Positions 24,912-33,731 of a DNA stretch of 64,000 nucleotides are shown in pieces (positions within the stretch are counted from its first letter, which is position 1; the number at the start of each line of letters is the position of its first letter). The DNA is taken from contig CBDDOY010000002.1 in the NCBI GenBank assembly GCA_965232165.1, positions 434,001 through 498,000 on the forward strand, written 5' to 3'. A model generated the notes under the pieces. That model did no database searches, was not told the DNA's origin, and was given only the letters and a program-made list of their open reading frames with translations. This DNA comes from UBA2779 sp965232165. GTDB taxonomy: Bacteria; Spirochaetota; Spirochaetia; DSM-2461. The position numbers and the translations under genes were made by a program.

Positions 24912-25900
24912 TGGAAATCCTTCGGGAAATTATCGCCTAGGTAAGGGGCCCAGTAGGAGATGATGATGTCGGCGCCCGCCCGGTTGATGGCGAATAGAGA
25001 TTCCCTGACCATGTCGGCCAGGTTTCCCCAGCCGCGAGAGGCTGCGGCGTGAAGCATGGAATATTCCCCGCTGACATTGTAGGCCGCGACGGGCAGCATA
25101 GTTTTTTCCTTGAGGTCTCGTATTATATCCAGATACCACAGTGCCGGTTTCACCATCAAGATATCCGCCCCTTCCTCGGCATCCTCAAGGGATTCCCTGA
25201 GTGCCTGACTTTGGAAACGATAGCTCTGCTGATAGCCTCTTCGATCACCATGTTCCGGTGCGCTTGACCCGGTCTTCCTGAATGGTTCGTACAGGGAGGA
25301 TGCGAATTTTGTGGAATAGCTCATTATGACGGTACTGGGGAACCCTTCTTCATCCAGTCTGCTCCGTATCGCGTGAACCTGCCCGTCCATCATCGCGCTG
25401 GGTGAGACGGCATCGGCGCCCGCCCGGGCATGACAGAGAGCAACTTCGGACAGTATGGACAGCGAGGCATCGTTGTCAACATTCCCCTTCGAGTCTATAG
25501 GCCCGCAGTGTCCATGATCTGTGTAGGCACAGAGGCATACATCGGTGAAAACGGGCAGGGCAGGGCAGACCTTCTTCACGGCCCGGACGGCTGTTGGCAC
25601 GATGCCGTCGTCGCGGCAGGCCCCCCGTCCATCCGGGGATTTAGGAATGCCGTCGGGAACCCCGAAGATGAGAATGCCGCCGAGTCCCTGCCTCATGGCT
25701 TTCTCCGCCTCGTTTCTGAGTGAGTCGAGACCGAGCCGGTACTGTCCCGGCATGGCCGGTATGGCATCATGATTATCTTCCTCCTGAACACAGAAGAGGG
25801 GCCAGATGAACTTATGCGCTCCCGGCCATGGAGCATCGGTCAGTCTTCGTATGCCCTTATTCTGGCGAAGACGGCGTAGACGTGTCTCGGGAAATCCCAT
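24908..25900 (-). CDS. hemB: Porphobilinogen synthase (delta-aminolevulinic acid dehydratase)
   Basis: Condenses two 5-aminolevulinates to porphobilinogen. The 330 residues contain the zinc cysteine cluster DVCLCAYTDHGHCG, the Schiff-base lysines in MSYSTKFASSLYEPFR and ILMVKPALWYLDII, and AYNVSGEYSMLHAA. The three Cys mark a Zn-dependent form. Its 5' end overlaps the end of the upstream fusion gene by 44 bp and its stop overlaps hemL by 4 bp. Confidence 0.96.
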   Translation of the reverse strand: MGFPETRLRRLRQNKGIRRLTDAPWPGAHKFIWPLFCVQEEDNHDAIPAMPGQYRLGLDSLRNEAEKAMRQGLGGILIFGVPDGIPKSPDGRGACRDDGIVPTAVRAVKKVCPALPVFTDVCLCAYTDHGHCGPIDSKGNVDNDASLSILSEVALCHARAGADAVSPSAMMDGQVHAIRSRLDEEGFPSTVIMSYSTKFASSLYEPFRKTGSSAPEHGDRRGYQQSYRFQSQALRESLEDAEEGADILMVKPALWYLDIIRDLKEKTMLPVAAYNVSGEYSMLHAAASRGWGNLADMVRESLFAINRAGADIIISYWAPYLGDNFPKDFQ

Positions 25901-28034
25901 TTCTTATCATCCTTCGTTGAAAATACTCTACGGCTAAACTTCGCATCGCGCTTCGGGCATCATTGCCGGAGGCGATGAGTATATCGGACAGCCCCATAGC
26001 CTTCAGCGTCTTCTGCGTCGGCGCACCCATGGCCAGTATCGTCTTCCCGATCAGCGGTTCCAGACCGAACAGGCTTTCAAATGCCCGTGCCGCCGAGCCG
26101 GATGTGAAAAATACGGCCTCAAACGCCGGAATTTTTTTCCGTGTGGAGCCCTGCACCGTTCTATAGAGTATCACATCGTGAATTTCAAATCCGGTCATCT
26201 GGCCGGTCATGTCTGTGCCAGCCTCATCCGAACGTATCCGCAGGATGCTCATACCGGACCGGAGGGCTGTTTTTGCCGCTGCCGCCAGTTCCTTGGAGCC
26301 GGCGCCCTCGTCTGGAACCAGATCGGCAATAAGACCGTATTGGGCGAGGGCCCGAGCAGAGGCCATGCCGCAAACCATAATTTTTGGAAGTCGGCGATAA
26401 TCCCCTCCCTGGTTTAGGTATGCCTTCAGGAAAATATCGATGGCTGCCGGTGAACTCAGTATAATCCAATCGTAGCGGGCTATGTCATCGGGGGCGGGAA
26501 GGCTTCCCTCAATGGGTTCCTGCCGTATCAGGGGGAGGGGTATGGGCCGTCCTCCGGCTTCTTCAACCCCCAGGCAGGCCCTCTCCATCAGCCGTGCGCT
26601 GCAGGTGAGGAGCACCCTGCCGCCCTCCAGCGGACCATTCCACCGGTAACCCAGGGCTTCGGGCGGGTTCACCAGGATGATGCAGGGTCTTCCCTCGGAG
26701 GGAGGGAGGCTGTCCAGACTATCCAATGTGCGGTGCACAACCTCTTCTTCCGCTCCGCCGGCATCGTAGATCACGGTGCAGTCGGCGGCAGGCGGCAGCC
26801 CCTCTTTCAGGAAATGATTCCGAATGGCGGCAGTCTCGCTGAGAGGCATGAATAAAACGGCCGGCAGACTCTTCTCTGGGGGAAATAATCCTTCTTCAGG
26901 GTCTGTATGGGATCCACGCTTTGGAGTGAGAACCCTAAATCCCCGGCTTAATCCCCTGCCCGTGAGGAGGATGCCGGTTCCGGTGGTGGCAAGAGTCAGG
27001 GCGCTCATCCCTGGATAGACCAGATGAGGTATGCCCAATCTGTCGAGGGCCGCCAGCTCTTCTTTCAGTCGGCCATACAGCCCGGGATCGCCGCCTTTGA
27101 GGCGCAGGACTTTGAATCCGCGGCGGGCATGTTCGATGATAAGCGCGCAGATTTCATCCTGCTTGAACGAATGATGACCCTTTCGCTTCCCAACCGACAG
27201 ACGTATGCAGTCGGGGGGTAGGACATCAAGCAGACTTGAGTCGATGAGGGCATCGTAGAGACAGATTTGGGCATTCCTCAGTGCCCGTGCGCCGTTTGCG
27301 GTTATCCAGCCGGCCTCACCGGCACCGGCGCCCACGAAGCGAACTGGGGGGAGAAGCAGGGCCCGCAGCCGTTGAAAGAAGCGGCTGCCTTCCGAGAAGG
27401 TGAGGGCCAGAACACCCTGGCCGGGCGGGGTGGGAAGCTCCTTCCATGGAATGCGTTCCGTGATGCGGTGAGTCAGGTGAAGACGTTTCAAGGCTGCTGC
27501 GGCGATGATGACGGCATCGTATGCCCCCTCATCAAGCTGCCGCAGGCGGCTGTCGACATTGCCGCGAATCGGTTTGAGTTTGGCGTTAGGAAAACATTTG
27601 TTACTCCATATATGGCGTCTTTCGGAGCTGACGCCGATGCATCCCCCTTTTCTCAGAGTCTCAGCCCTGTCTTGATGACGCATGACGAGTGCATCCTCGG
27701 GGTCTTCCCGCCATGGCAGCCAGAACCAATCGATATTCCTTGCGTCCTCCGATGAGAAATCTTTGGCACTGTGGACGGCACAATCGATTTCGCCGCTGCG
27801 TATTGCGTCGTCCAGGTCTCGTGTGAAGAAATCACCCGGGCTTTCCCGTATATCCAGCCTCCGGTCACGGTCTCCGGGGGAAGAGAAGGGGACCATCTCC
27901 CAGATGACGCCGGGCATGAATTGGCTGAATTCGCCGATTGTGAATTCTGTCTGTATGCGGGAAAGCATGCTGTTTCGGAATCCGCAGCGCAGCCGCTGTT
28001 TATCTGAGAGAGGCGATGATTCTGTCATAGTCAC
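25857..28034 (-). CDS. hemC-cobA-hemD: Triple fusion: HemC-like + uroporphyrinogen-III C-methyltransferase + uroporphyrinogen-III synthase
   Basis: One 725-residue frame. Residues 1-230 resemble porphobilinogen deaminase (VHSAKDFSSED with the catalytic Asp92, SSERRHIW, IRGNVDSRLRQLDEGAYDAV, PPGQGVLAL). Residues 231-470 are a SUMT methyltransferase (VRFVGAGAGEAGW, LYDALIDSSLL, VGKRKGHHSFKQDEI, LRLKGGDPGLYGR). Residues 470-715 are HemD (ILSSPAAIDIF, AVFFTSGSAARAFESLF, ILAMGAPTQKTLKAMG). Together they would turn porphobilinogen into uroporphyrinogen III and on to precorrin-2. The HemC part is about 80 residues short: after GQG it runs into CobA, so domain 3 with the cysteine that holds the dipyrromethane cofactor is absent. 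Its GGKGLF loop is also replaced by ESPGDFF. Confidence 0.9.
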   Translation of the reverse strand: MTMTESSPLSDKQRLRCGFRNSMLSRIQTEFTIGEFSQFMPGVIWEMVPFSSPGDRDRRLDIRESPGDFFTRDLDDAIRSGEIDCAVHSAKDFSSEDARNIDWFWLPWREDPEDALVMRHQDRAETLRKGGCIGVSSERRHIWSNKCFPNAKLKPIRGNVDSRLRQLDEGAYDAVIIAAAALKRLHLTHRITERIPWKELPTPPGQGVLALTFSEGSRFFQRLRALLLPPVRFVGAGAGEAGWITANGARALRNAQICLYDALIDSSLLDVLPPDCIRLSVGKRKGHHSFKQDEICALIIEHARRGFKVLRLKGGDPGLYGRLKEELAALDRLGIPHLVYPGMSALTLATTGTGILLTGRGLSRGFRVLTPKRGSHTDPEEGLFPPEKSLPAVLFMPLSETAAIRNHFLKEGLPPAADCTVIYDAGGAEEEVVHRTLDSLDSLPPSEGRPCIILVNPPEALGYRWNGPLEGGRVLLTCSARLMERACLGVEEAGGRPIPLPLIRQEPIEGSLPAPDDIARYDWIILSSPAAIDIFLKAYLNQGGDYRRLPKIMVCGMASARALAQYGLIADLVPDEGAGSKELAAAAKTALRSGMSILRIRSDEAGTDMTGQMTGFEIHDVILYRTVQGSTRKKIPAFEAVFFTSGSAARAFESLFGLEPLIGKTILAMGAPTQKTLKAMGLSDILIASGNDARSAMRSLAVEYFQRRMIRNGISRDTSTPSSPE

Positions 28035-29439
28035 TCCTGTGGGCGGATATTTCCTCTTCGGCTACATCCAGGATTGCCTGAGTATCGGCCATCTCACGGC
28101 GATACCAATGCTTGATATCTTCAAGGCCGATTAACTCATGATGCTCCTGCCAGCTCGGAGCCAGGTTGCGCGGCACCCCCAGATCGACAGCCATGCCGCC
28201 TGGTTTAAGTGTCTCGGGGAAAAAATTGACGCTCAACGGCTCCTTGAGACGCAGGGTGCTGATCAATATGTCGTAAGGGGCGTGAGTGCGTAGAGCAGCA
28301 TCAAACATGGAACAAGCAGGTGCGCCGCAGCAGTTTTCAGGGCGTGTACTGTGATATGCCCAGAGGAAGAACAGCTTGTGTTTCTTCAGTTCCTTTGCCA
28401 TGCTCCGGCCCACTTCTCCTGTTCCGAGCAGCAATATCCTGGGCTTTGCCGAGCTTCGTTTGACGATGAAGGAAGCCACGAGGTCTTCCAGATCATCGTA
28501 TTTAAGATAGGGAGAGATTCGTCCGCGTATGTGTTTGGCGACATGCAGGGATTTTGCAAACCAGTCCTGCATGAAGGGACCGGCCCAGCCGCGGTCCCAT
28601 GCCTCATCTAAGGCCGTCTTTAATTGGGAGACGATGTGATTCTCGCCCGGGGTTTGGCTGAGTAGTCCGGCGCCCACCCTGGCCATATGGGGCAGGGCAG
28701 CTTGCCCATGATATTCATATATCTCTTCAGGGCTGAGGCGATCCAGCCCCAGGAATCCATGGATCAGGCCGGTCTTGATCGTCTGTGAGGATGCCAAGCC
28801 ATAGAATTCGATGCGGTTGCAGGTGTTAAGCAGCATGTATTCATGCACTCCTCTGAGTTCTTCGAGCTGCGCTCCATGCTCAAAGAACTCTTCACCGCCG
28901 CTGAAAACCGCCTCTCGGCGGTTCATGCCGATCTGGTGGTGGCTGGTCCCCAGGACCACGGGCATCCAGTCCTCGGCTGCCTCCATCTGACGCCTTAGGC
29001 TGCTCTTCATGAGTCTGGCCACGCGGCGGGAAATGCCGCCGGAGGAGAAGGCCGCTATTCCATGATGTCCTTGAACGATGACCGGCGTGATGAAATCTCC
29101 GTCACGCCAATTTCCATCGACGGCGCAGCATTGTATCCCCCGCCGACGGGCCTCAGCGAGAATGCGGCCGTTCAGCGGACCGTCATGGGTGGCGGCGAAA
29201 ACCAGATCGTAGCCGTGTATTTCCCCCTCTTGGTAGAAGCCCTTCCGGAGATCTATCAGCCCCTGTTCGGCGAGGTCCTGGATATCCGAGTGGAATTCGG
29301 GGGACAGCACCGTCAGCCTCCATGAGAAATCCTTAAGCCGTTTCAGCTTGGCGGCGGCCGCCTTTCCGCCGCCGACGATGAGAATACGGCGGTTTTCGGT
29401 GAGCAGGGCGATGGGGAAAACCTCTTTTCGTCCCCTCAT
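28000..29439 (-). CDS. hemA: Fusion: precorrin-2 dehydrogenase (Met8/CysG-N type) + glutamyl-tRNA reductase
   Basis: From ATG 29439 (479 residues). The first ~165 residues are a siroheme-type NAD-binding dehydrogenase (FPIALLTENRRILIVGGGKA, VFAATHDGPLNGRILAEARR, VDGNWRDGDFITPVIVQGHH, FSSGGISRRVARLMK). The rest is glutamyl-tRNA reductase (GTSHHQIGMNRREAVF, LNTCNRIEFYGLA with the catalytic Cys, GENHIVSQLKTALDEA, LLLGTGEVGRSMAKEL, AVDLGVPRN, a C-terminal dimer helix). It thus joins the first step of tetrapyrrole synthesis to the precorrin-2 to sirohydrochlorin step. ATG overlaps the upstream stop as ATGA; a longer start at 29487 is unlikely. The 3' end overlaps the next fusion gene by 35 bp. Confidence 0.92.
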   Translation of the reverse strand: MRGRKEVFPIALLTENRRILIVGGGKAAAAKLKRLKDFSWRLTVLSPEFHSDIQDLAEQGLIDLRKGFYQEGEIHGYDLVFAATHDGPLNGRILAEARRRGIQCCAVDGNWRDGDFITPVIVQGHHGIAAFSSGGISRRVARLMKSSLRRQMEAAEDWMPVVLGTSHHQIGMNRREAVFSGGEEFFEHGAQLEELRGVHEYMLLNTCNRIEFYGLASSQTIKTGLIHGFLGLDRLSPEEIYEYHGQAALPHMARVGAGLLSQTPGENHIVSQLKTALDEAWDRGWAGPFMQDWFAKSLHVAKHIRGRISPYLKYDDLEDLVASFIVKRSSAKPRILLLGTGEVGRSMAKELKKHKLFFLWAYHSTRPENCCGAPACSMFDAALRTHAPYDILISTLRLKEPLSVNFFPETLKPGGMAVDLGVPRNLAPSWQEHHELIGLEDIKHWYRREMADTQAILDVAEEEISAHRSDYDRIIASLR

Positions 29440-30407
29440 TGAAAGGCCCCCAAAGGCAGGAATATGAGGATGATGCCGACGGCACACAGCATCTTGAAGC
29501 CCTGAGTGTAGGCAACGATGTATAGTCCGGTCTTGCCGGGGAATATTCCCAATGCCGAGGGCAGTACGTGACGCAGTGTGCGCAGCGGGAGGCTGATGAC
29601 GTAGCCGATGATGAGGGCTGTGAACACCTGGAGCCCGCTCAGCAAACCCTCTTCCAGAAACGGACGGGCGGCGGCAACGGCATTTAGTACGCCGCCGAGG
29701 TGGGCCGATATGATGCCCAGGCCTGCGGCGGGCAGGAGCCGGTCTAGGGGCAAAAAGCGGTTGAGTCGGTTAAAAACCCCATATCTGAAGAGAATTGTCA
29801 CAAGGATGTAGATAGGGAAGCTAATCATCATCACCCGTGCATAGATACGGACAAAGCGCCTTCTAAGAAGCTTGTAAAGATCGGCAGCCGATTGTTTGTT
29901 CACCGCCGGTATTTTGCCCAAATCGGCAGGCTGACCCTTGGGCGGGGTGCCGGAAAAGCGGGAATCTTCCTTCCAGAACCTCCCCAGAAGAAGAGCCGAT
30001 GCAAAGCAGAGACCGTTTACTAAAAACTGAAACAGGACATATCCCAAACCCGCGGCGCCGAGCAGCGGGATGATGATGAAGGCCGTGCTGCGGAAATGGA
30101 CACTGGAGGCGGGCAGGGTGTGGGAAATGCCGCCCAGAATCAGGCTTCGCCGGCTCAGGAGCCCGTCTATATGCCAGGAGGCTAGCAGGCTGTTTGCACT
30201 TCGGGGAGAGGCGAGGGCCATGATGAAACTCGATGTGCATACGGCAGGGAGGCTTCTTTGTCTGTCAGACGGCGGTAAGACCTTTGCCAGCGAGTTTAGC
30301 CAGCCTGAGAATTCCAGGAGACCGCCTATGGTTATGCCGATTGCCACGGATGCTGTGAGCCTCAGCCAGCCCTTGGCCACTGTGGACAGCAGATCAGTCC
30401 AGTCCAT
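29436..30407 (-). CDS. Gate-domain membrane protein (nucleoside-recognition/YlbJ type)
   Basis: A 323-residue membrane protein with about eight hydrophobic segments, two similar halves (GWLRLTASVAIGITIGGLLE and IYARVMMISFPIYILVTILF) and small-residue loops (FIMALASPRSANSLLASW, LGIISAHLGGVLNAVAAARP) typical of Gate domains. Substrate is unknown. It sits between cobI and hemA with overlaps on both sides (14 and 4 bp), so a role in moving a tetrapyrrole, a corrinoid precursor or cobalt is a reasonable guess, without direct proof. Confidence 0.75.
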   Translation of the reverse strand: MDWTDLLSTVAKGWLRLTASVAIGITIGGLLEFSGWLNSLAKVLPPSDRQRSLPAVCTSSFIMALASPRSANSLLASWHIDGLLSRRSLILGGISHTLPASSVHFRSTAFIIIPLLGAAGLGYVLFQFLVNGLCFASALLLGRFWKEDSRFSGTPPKGQPADLGKIPAVNKQSAADLYKLLRRRFVRIYARVMMISFPIYILVTILFRYGVFNRLNRFLPLDRLLPAAGLGIISAHLGGVLNAVAAARPFLEEGLLSGLQVFTALIIGYVISLPLRTLRHVLPSALGIFPGKTGLYIVAYTQGFKMLCAVGIILIFLPLGAFQ

Positions 30408-31113
30408 CGGACCGCCTTTGTTTTCTGGAGATGACCATAGAGAGGTATTCCAGGGGGGCTTTCAGAAATTCTTCCAAGCTGCTGTGCCGCTTTTCTTCGG
30501 GCAGGCCGATTCGCGCCGCATAGAGAAACTCGCCTGCATGATTCTCGGATATGAACTTCGCCACTTCTTTGCGGCAATGATAGGTTTTCAGCATCACCGT
30601 CGTATCTGATTCCTGCAGGGCTGGGTTTTGCAGGATGTCTTCTTTCCAGGCCGGTACGACGGTGAGAATTTCATCGCCCATCGCCAGAGGAATCGCCTCC
30701 CTGGCGGCGGCCGCCTGGAAGGAGGTTATGCCCGGTATCACCTCGACTTCCAGGCGGGGAACAAGGTCTTTTACGAGGGGAAGCACGTAGACGAAGGTGC
30801 TGTATAGCATGGGATCGCCGATGGTCGAGAAGGCGCAGTCAAGGCCGTTGTCTAATGCTTCGGCGATTATTCCGGCATTTTTTTTCCATGATTCATGCCG
30901 ATTGGGGATATCCTTAGCCATGGAGAAGACAAGCGGCCTGCACTTGGCTTCGATGTCTTTGCCGAGACTGGCGACGACCGACAGTGACACACTCTCCCTG
31001 CCGTCCGGTCCGGCGATGTAGAATACCCGTTTCACCTCTCTGAGAGCTTCGACGGCCCTGAGGGTCAGCAAACCCTGATCTCCCGGACCCACCCCGATTC
31101 CATAGAATTTCAT
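30394..31113 (-). CDS. cobI: Precorrin-2 C20-methyltransferase
   Basis: SAM enzyme that adds the C20 methyl to precorrin-2 (or cobalt-factor II, as CbiL) in corrin synthesis. The 239 residues have FYGIGVGPGDQGLLTLRAVE, CAFSTIGDPMLYSTF, VEVIPGITSFQAAAAR and ILTVVPAW of the family. It is the only ring methyltransferase for corrin seen besides the SUMT domain in the downstream fusion, so the remaining cob genes must lie elsewhere. Cobalt-early or late use cannot be told. Confidence 0.88.
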   Translation of the reverse strand: MKFYGIGVGPGDQGLLTLRAVEALREVKRVFYIAGPDGRESVSLSVVASLGKDIEAKCRPLVFSMAKDIPNRHESWKKNAGIIAEALDNGLDCAFSTIGDPMLYSTFVYVLPLVKDLVPRLEVEVIPGITSFQAAAAREAIPLAMGDEILTVVPAWKEDILQNPALQESDTTVMLKTYHCRKEVAKFISENHAGEFLYAARIGLPEEKRHSSLEEFLKAPLEYLSMVISRKQRRSDGLD

Positions 31114-31133
31114 ATCTAAAAGCTACACGGTTT

Positions 31134-33731
31134 CTAATAACCTATCAATTTCATCATGTATGAAACATCGACATTCTTCTCGAATACGGCGGCAAAGCCA
31201 TCCAGGGCTTCGTCGAGGCTGTGATGAAGGGATGGAAGAAGGGGGGATTCCTTCCCTGCAATCCGGCGGATTTCCGTCAGGAAGTGCCGGCGAACGCCGT
31301 TGTTATCGAATATGCCATGCAAATAGGTTCCCCATACATATTCCCGCCTGTATCCAAGAGATGGAATATCGAAGAGTTCCTTTTCAGCCGCTTGGTTTGA
31401 ACGGCCGTGATGAATCTCATATCCGCTTGCCTCGGAGCCTGTCGGAAGGAATCGGGCATGGGTTTGACGCAGGGTTTTTTCTCCCTCGAGCACGGTGTTT
31501 ATGTTCAGAAGACCCATGCCCTTCATCCGTGTGCCGGGCTCGTTTTCCACTCCCTCGGGATCATACAGGCTGTGTCCCAGCATCTGAAGGCCTCCGCATA
31601 TACCGACTACCACGATTTCACCGCATTCCACGGCCTTCTTAACGGCTTCGGTGATTCCCGCTTCCTGGAGGTGACGGAGGTCGGCCATGACGTTTTTGCT
31701 TCCAGGAATGATGAGGCCTGCCGGTCTATGCCGCTTGAAACTCTCGGCGGAATCAATCTTGACTAAACGTATACCCGGCTCTCTCAAGAAGGGGTCTAGG
31801 TCTGTGGAATTAGATAGCAGAGGCAGAGCGGCAACGCCGATTACGATGCTGTCATCCGGGGGGGATTCTTCCCCTGAGGGCGTTCTTAATCCGCCGTATC
31901 GGAGATCGAAATTGACCTCATCCTCTTCGGGGAGTTGGTGATCGCGTATCCAAGGCATCACGCCGATGACGGGGCGTCCGGTACGGGACAGCATATAGCT
32001 GTGAGCGCTGTCCAGGAGGGATTCATCACCACGGAATTTATTCACCAGAAAGGCATTGACGAGTTTGCGTTCCCATTCGGCCATCACACCTAGATGACCG
32101 ATGAAGGAAGCATACACGCCGCCCCTGTCGATGTCTCCGACAAGGACGACCGGCGCCTCGGCGTAACCGGCCATGCTCATGTTGACGATGTCATATTTCC
32201 TGAGATTGATTTCCCCAGGACTGCCGGCCCCTTCCAAAACGATAACCTCGTACTGCTCGGCCAGTGCATCATAAGATGCTCTCACCTCGGATATCAGCTC
32301 CTGTTTGTACTGGTAATAGGCCCTGGTTTCCATATTCGCCCTGGGTTTTCCTCTGACTATCACCTGGGAAATTCTCTCGCCGGTCGGTTTGAGTAAAACG
32401 GGGTTCATGGATGATTGGGGCTCCGTCCTGGCGGCGGCGGCCTGCAGAGCCTGAGCCCGTCCAATTTCTTCCCCGTCGGCGGTTACATAGGAATTAAGTG
32501 ACATGTTCTGGGCCTTGAATGGGGCCACGGCGATGTTCCTGTCTGAGAGCAGGCGGCAGAATGCGGCGGTCATCAAGGATTTACCCGCATTGGAAGAGGT
32601 GCCCTGAAACATGATGGCCGAAGCATGCTTTTTGCTTTGCCGGACGGGTTTGGATCTTGACCCAAGCACGTCCCGCAATGCCTCAAATAGCCGTTCATTA
32701 TCCTGCTTAAGGCGAATGGATGTTCGGAAGAAGCCGCGTTCGAGGTTTTCAAAATCATCACAGGCCCTTAAAACTATGCCCCGTTTTATCATGGCCTCGT
32801 AAAAGACCTTCTCGTCTTTGCCCTTCAATTGGAAGAGGAGGAAGTTCGCATCGCTGGGATAGGCTTTGAGGGAGGGGAATTCGGCTAGTTTTTCGTAATA
32901 AACCGGTTTGGTGCGGTTTAACCACTTCAATGTCTCGGCGCCATGGCTGTTGTCCCGCAGGAGTGCCCTGGCCAGGTGTTCGGGAATGGCGCCGACATTC
33001 CAGACAGGCAGGTCATTGGATATTTTGGACATCAGGGTTTCATCGCCATAGAGATAGCCCATGCGTATCCCGGGAACCGCAAAGAGTTTGGTTAGGGAAT
33101 GGAGACTTAGGATGTTGGGAAGATAAGACGGGGGCTGTTCGCCGCAGGATGAGGTGAAGCCCTTGTATGCCTCGTCTACACAGAAGAAAAGCTGTGGATG
33201 ACGCTCTGCCAGGCAATGCAGGAGTCCCGGAGGAAGAAGGCGTCCTGTCGGATTATTCGGGTCTCCCAATATGAACAGCGCTCCGGGGGGAGAAGAATCA
33301 AGGACAGGCGTTATGACATCATATTCGGGGCTAAACCCGTTCTCTTTGTTCAAGGCGATTTCCCGAACGGGTATGCCCAGGCGCCCGCTGTACAAGAAGT
33401 AATCGATGTAGGACGGCATCAGGGTGATAACTAAGGGTGGACGCATGGCCCTAATGAGGGCAAGCAGGAGTTCAGAACTGCCGTTTCCCACTGCTATCTG
33501 CCCAGGCGGCCGGCCGCTTGCTTCAGCCAATGCCTCCCGCAAGGCTTCATAGCCGGGATCGGGATAGGCGGCGACATGCTCCAATGCCTGTTCGACCAGG
33601 GTGCGAAGGTTTTGGGGAAATCCCAGAGGATTGATGCCCGTGCTGAAATCGATGAGAGCAGCGGGATCGACCCCATAGCTCTCTGCAAGACGATTGAGAT
33701 TGCCGCCGTGCATGGGGCTATGCTGCTCCAC
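31134..33731 (-). CDS. cobD-cbiP: Fusion: L-threonine-O-3-phosphate decarboxylase (CobD) + cobyric acid synthase (CbiP/CobQ)
   Basis: 865 residues, GTG start at 33731. Residues 1-365 are a PLP aminotransferase-fold decarboxylase (HGGNLNRLAESYGVD, DFSTGINPLGFP, LGDPNNPTGRLLPPGLL, VDEAYKGF, PLP lysine in LHSLTKLFAVPGIRMGY) that makes aminopropanol phosphate. Residues 375-865 are a glutamine amidotransferase synthase (IMFQGTSSNAGKSLMTAAFC, FKAQNMSLNSYVT, IVLEGAGSPGEINL, VGICGGLQMLG with the catalytic Cys, EIHHGRS, YLHGIFDN). It couples aminopropanol-arm supply and side-chain amidation of the corrin ring. The 5' end overlaps queA by 14 bp. Confidence 0.93.
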   Translation of the reverse strand: MEQHSPMHGGNLNRLAESYGVDPAALIDFSTGINPLGFPQNLRTLVEQALEHVAAYPDPGYEALREALAEASGRPPGQIAVGNGSSELLLALIRAMRPPLVITLMPSYIDYFLYSGRLGIPVREIALNKENGFSPEYDVITPVLDSSPPGALFILGDPNNPTGRLLPPGLLHCLAERHPQLFFCVDEAYKGFTSSCGEQPPSYLPNILSLHSLTKLFAVPGIRMGYLYGDETLMSKISNDLPVWNVGAIPEHLARALLRDNSHGAETLKWLNRTKPVYYEKLAEFPSLKAYPSDANFLLFQLKGKDEKVFYEAMIKRGIVLRACDDFENLERGFFRTSIRLKQDNERLFEALRDVLGSRSKPVRQSKKHASAIMFQGTSSNAGKSLMTAAFCRLLSDRNIAVAPFKAQNMSLNSYVTADGEEIGRAQALQAAAARTEPQSSMNPVLLKPTGERISQVIVRGKPRANMETRAYYQYKQELISEVRASYDALAEQYEVIVLEGAGSPGEINLRKYDIVNMSMAGYAEAPVVLVGDIDRGGVYASFIGHLGVMAEWERKLVNAFLVNKFRGDESLLDSAHSYMLSRTGRPVIGVMPWIRDHQLPEEDEVNFDLRYGGLRTPSGEESPPDDSIVIGVAALPLLSNSTDLDPFLREPGIRLVKIDSAESFKRHRPAGLIIPGSKNVMADLRHLQEAGITEAVKKAVECGEIVVVGICGGLQMLGHSLYDPEGVENEPGTRMKGMGLLNINTVLEGEKTLRQTHARFLPTGSEASGYEIHHGRSNQAAEKELFDIPSLGYRREYVWGTYLHGIFDNNGVRRHFLTEIRRIAGKESPLLPSLHHSLDEALDGFAAVFEKNVDVSYMMKLIGY

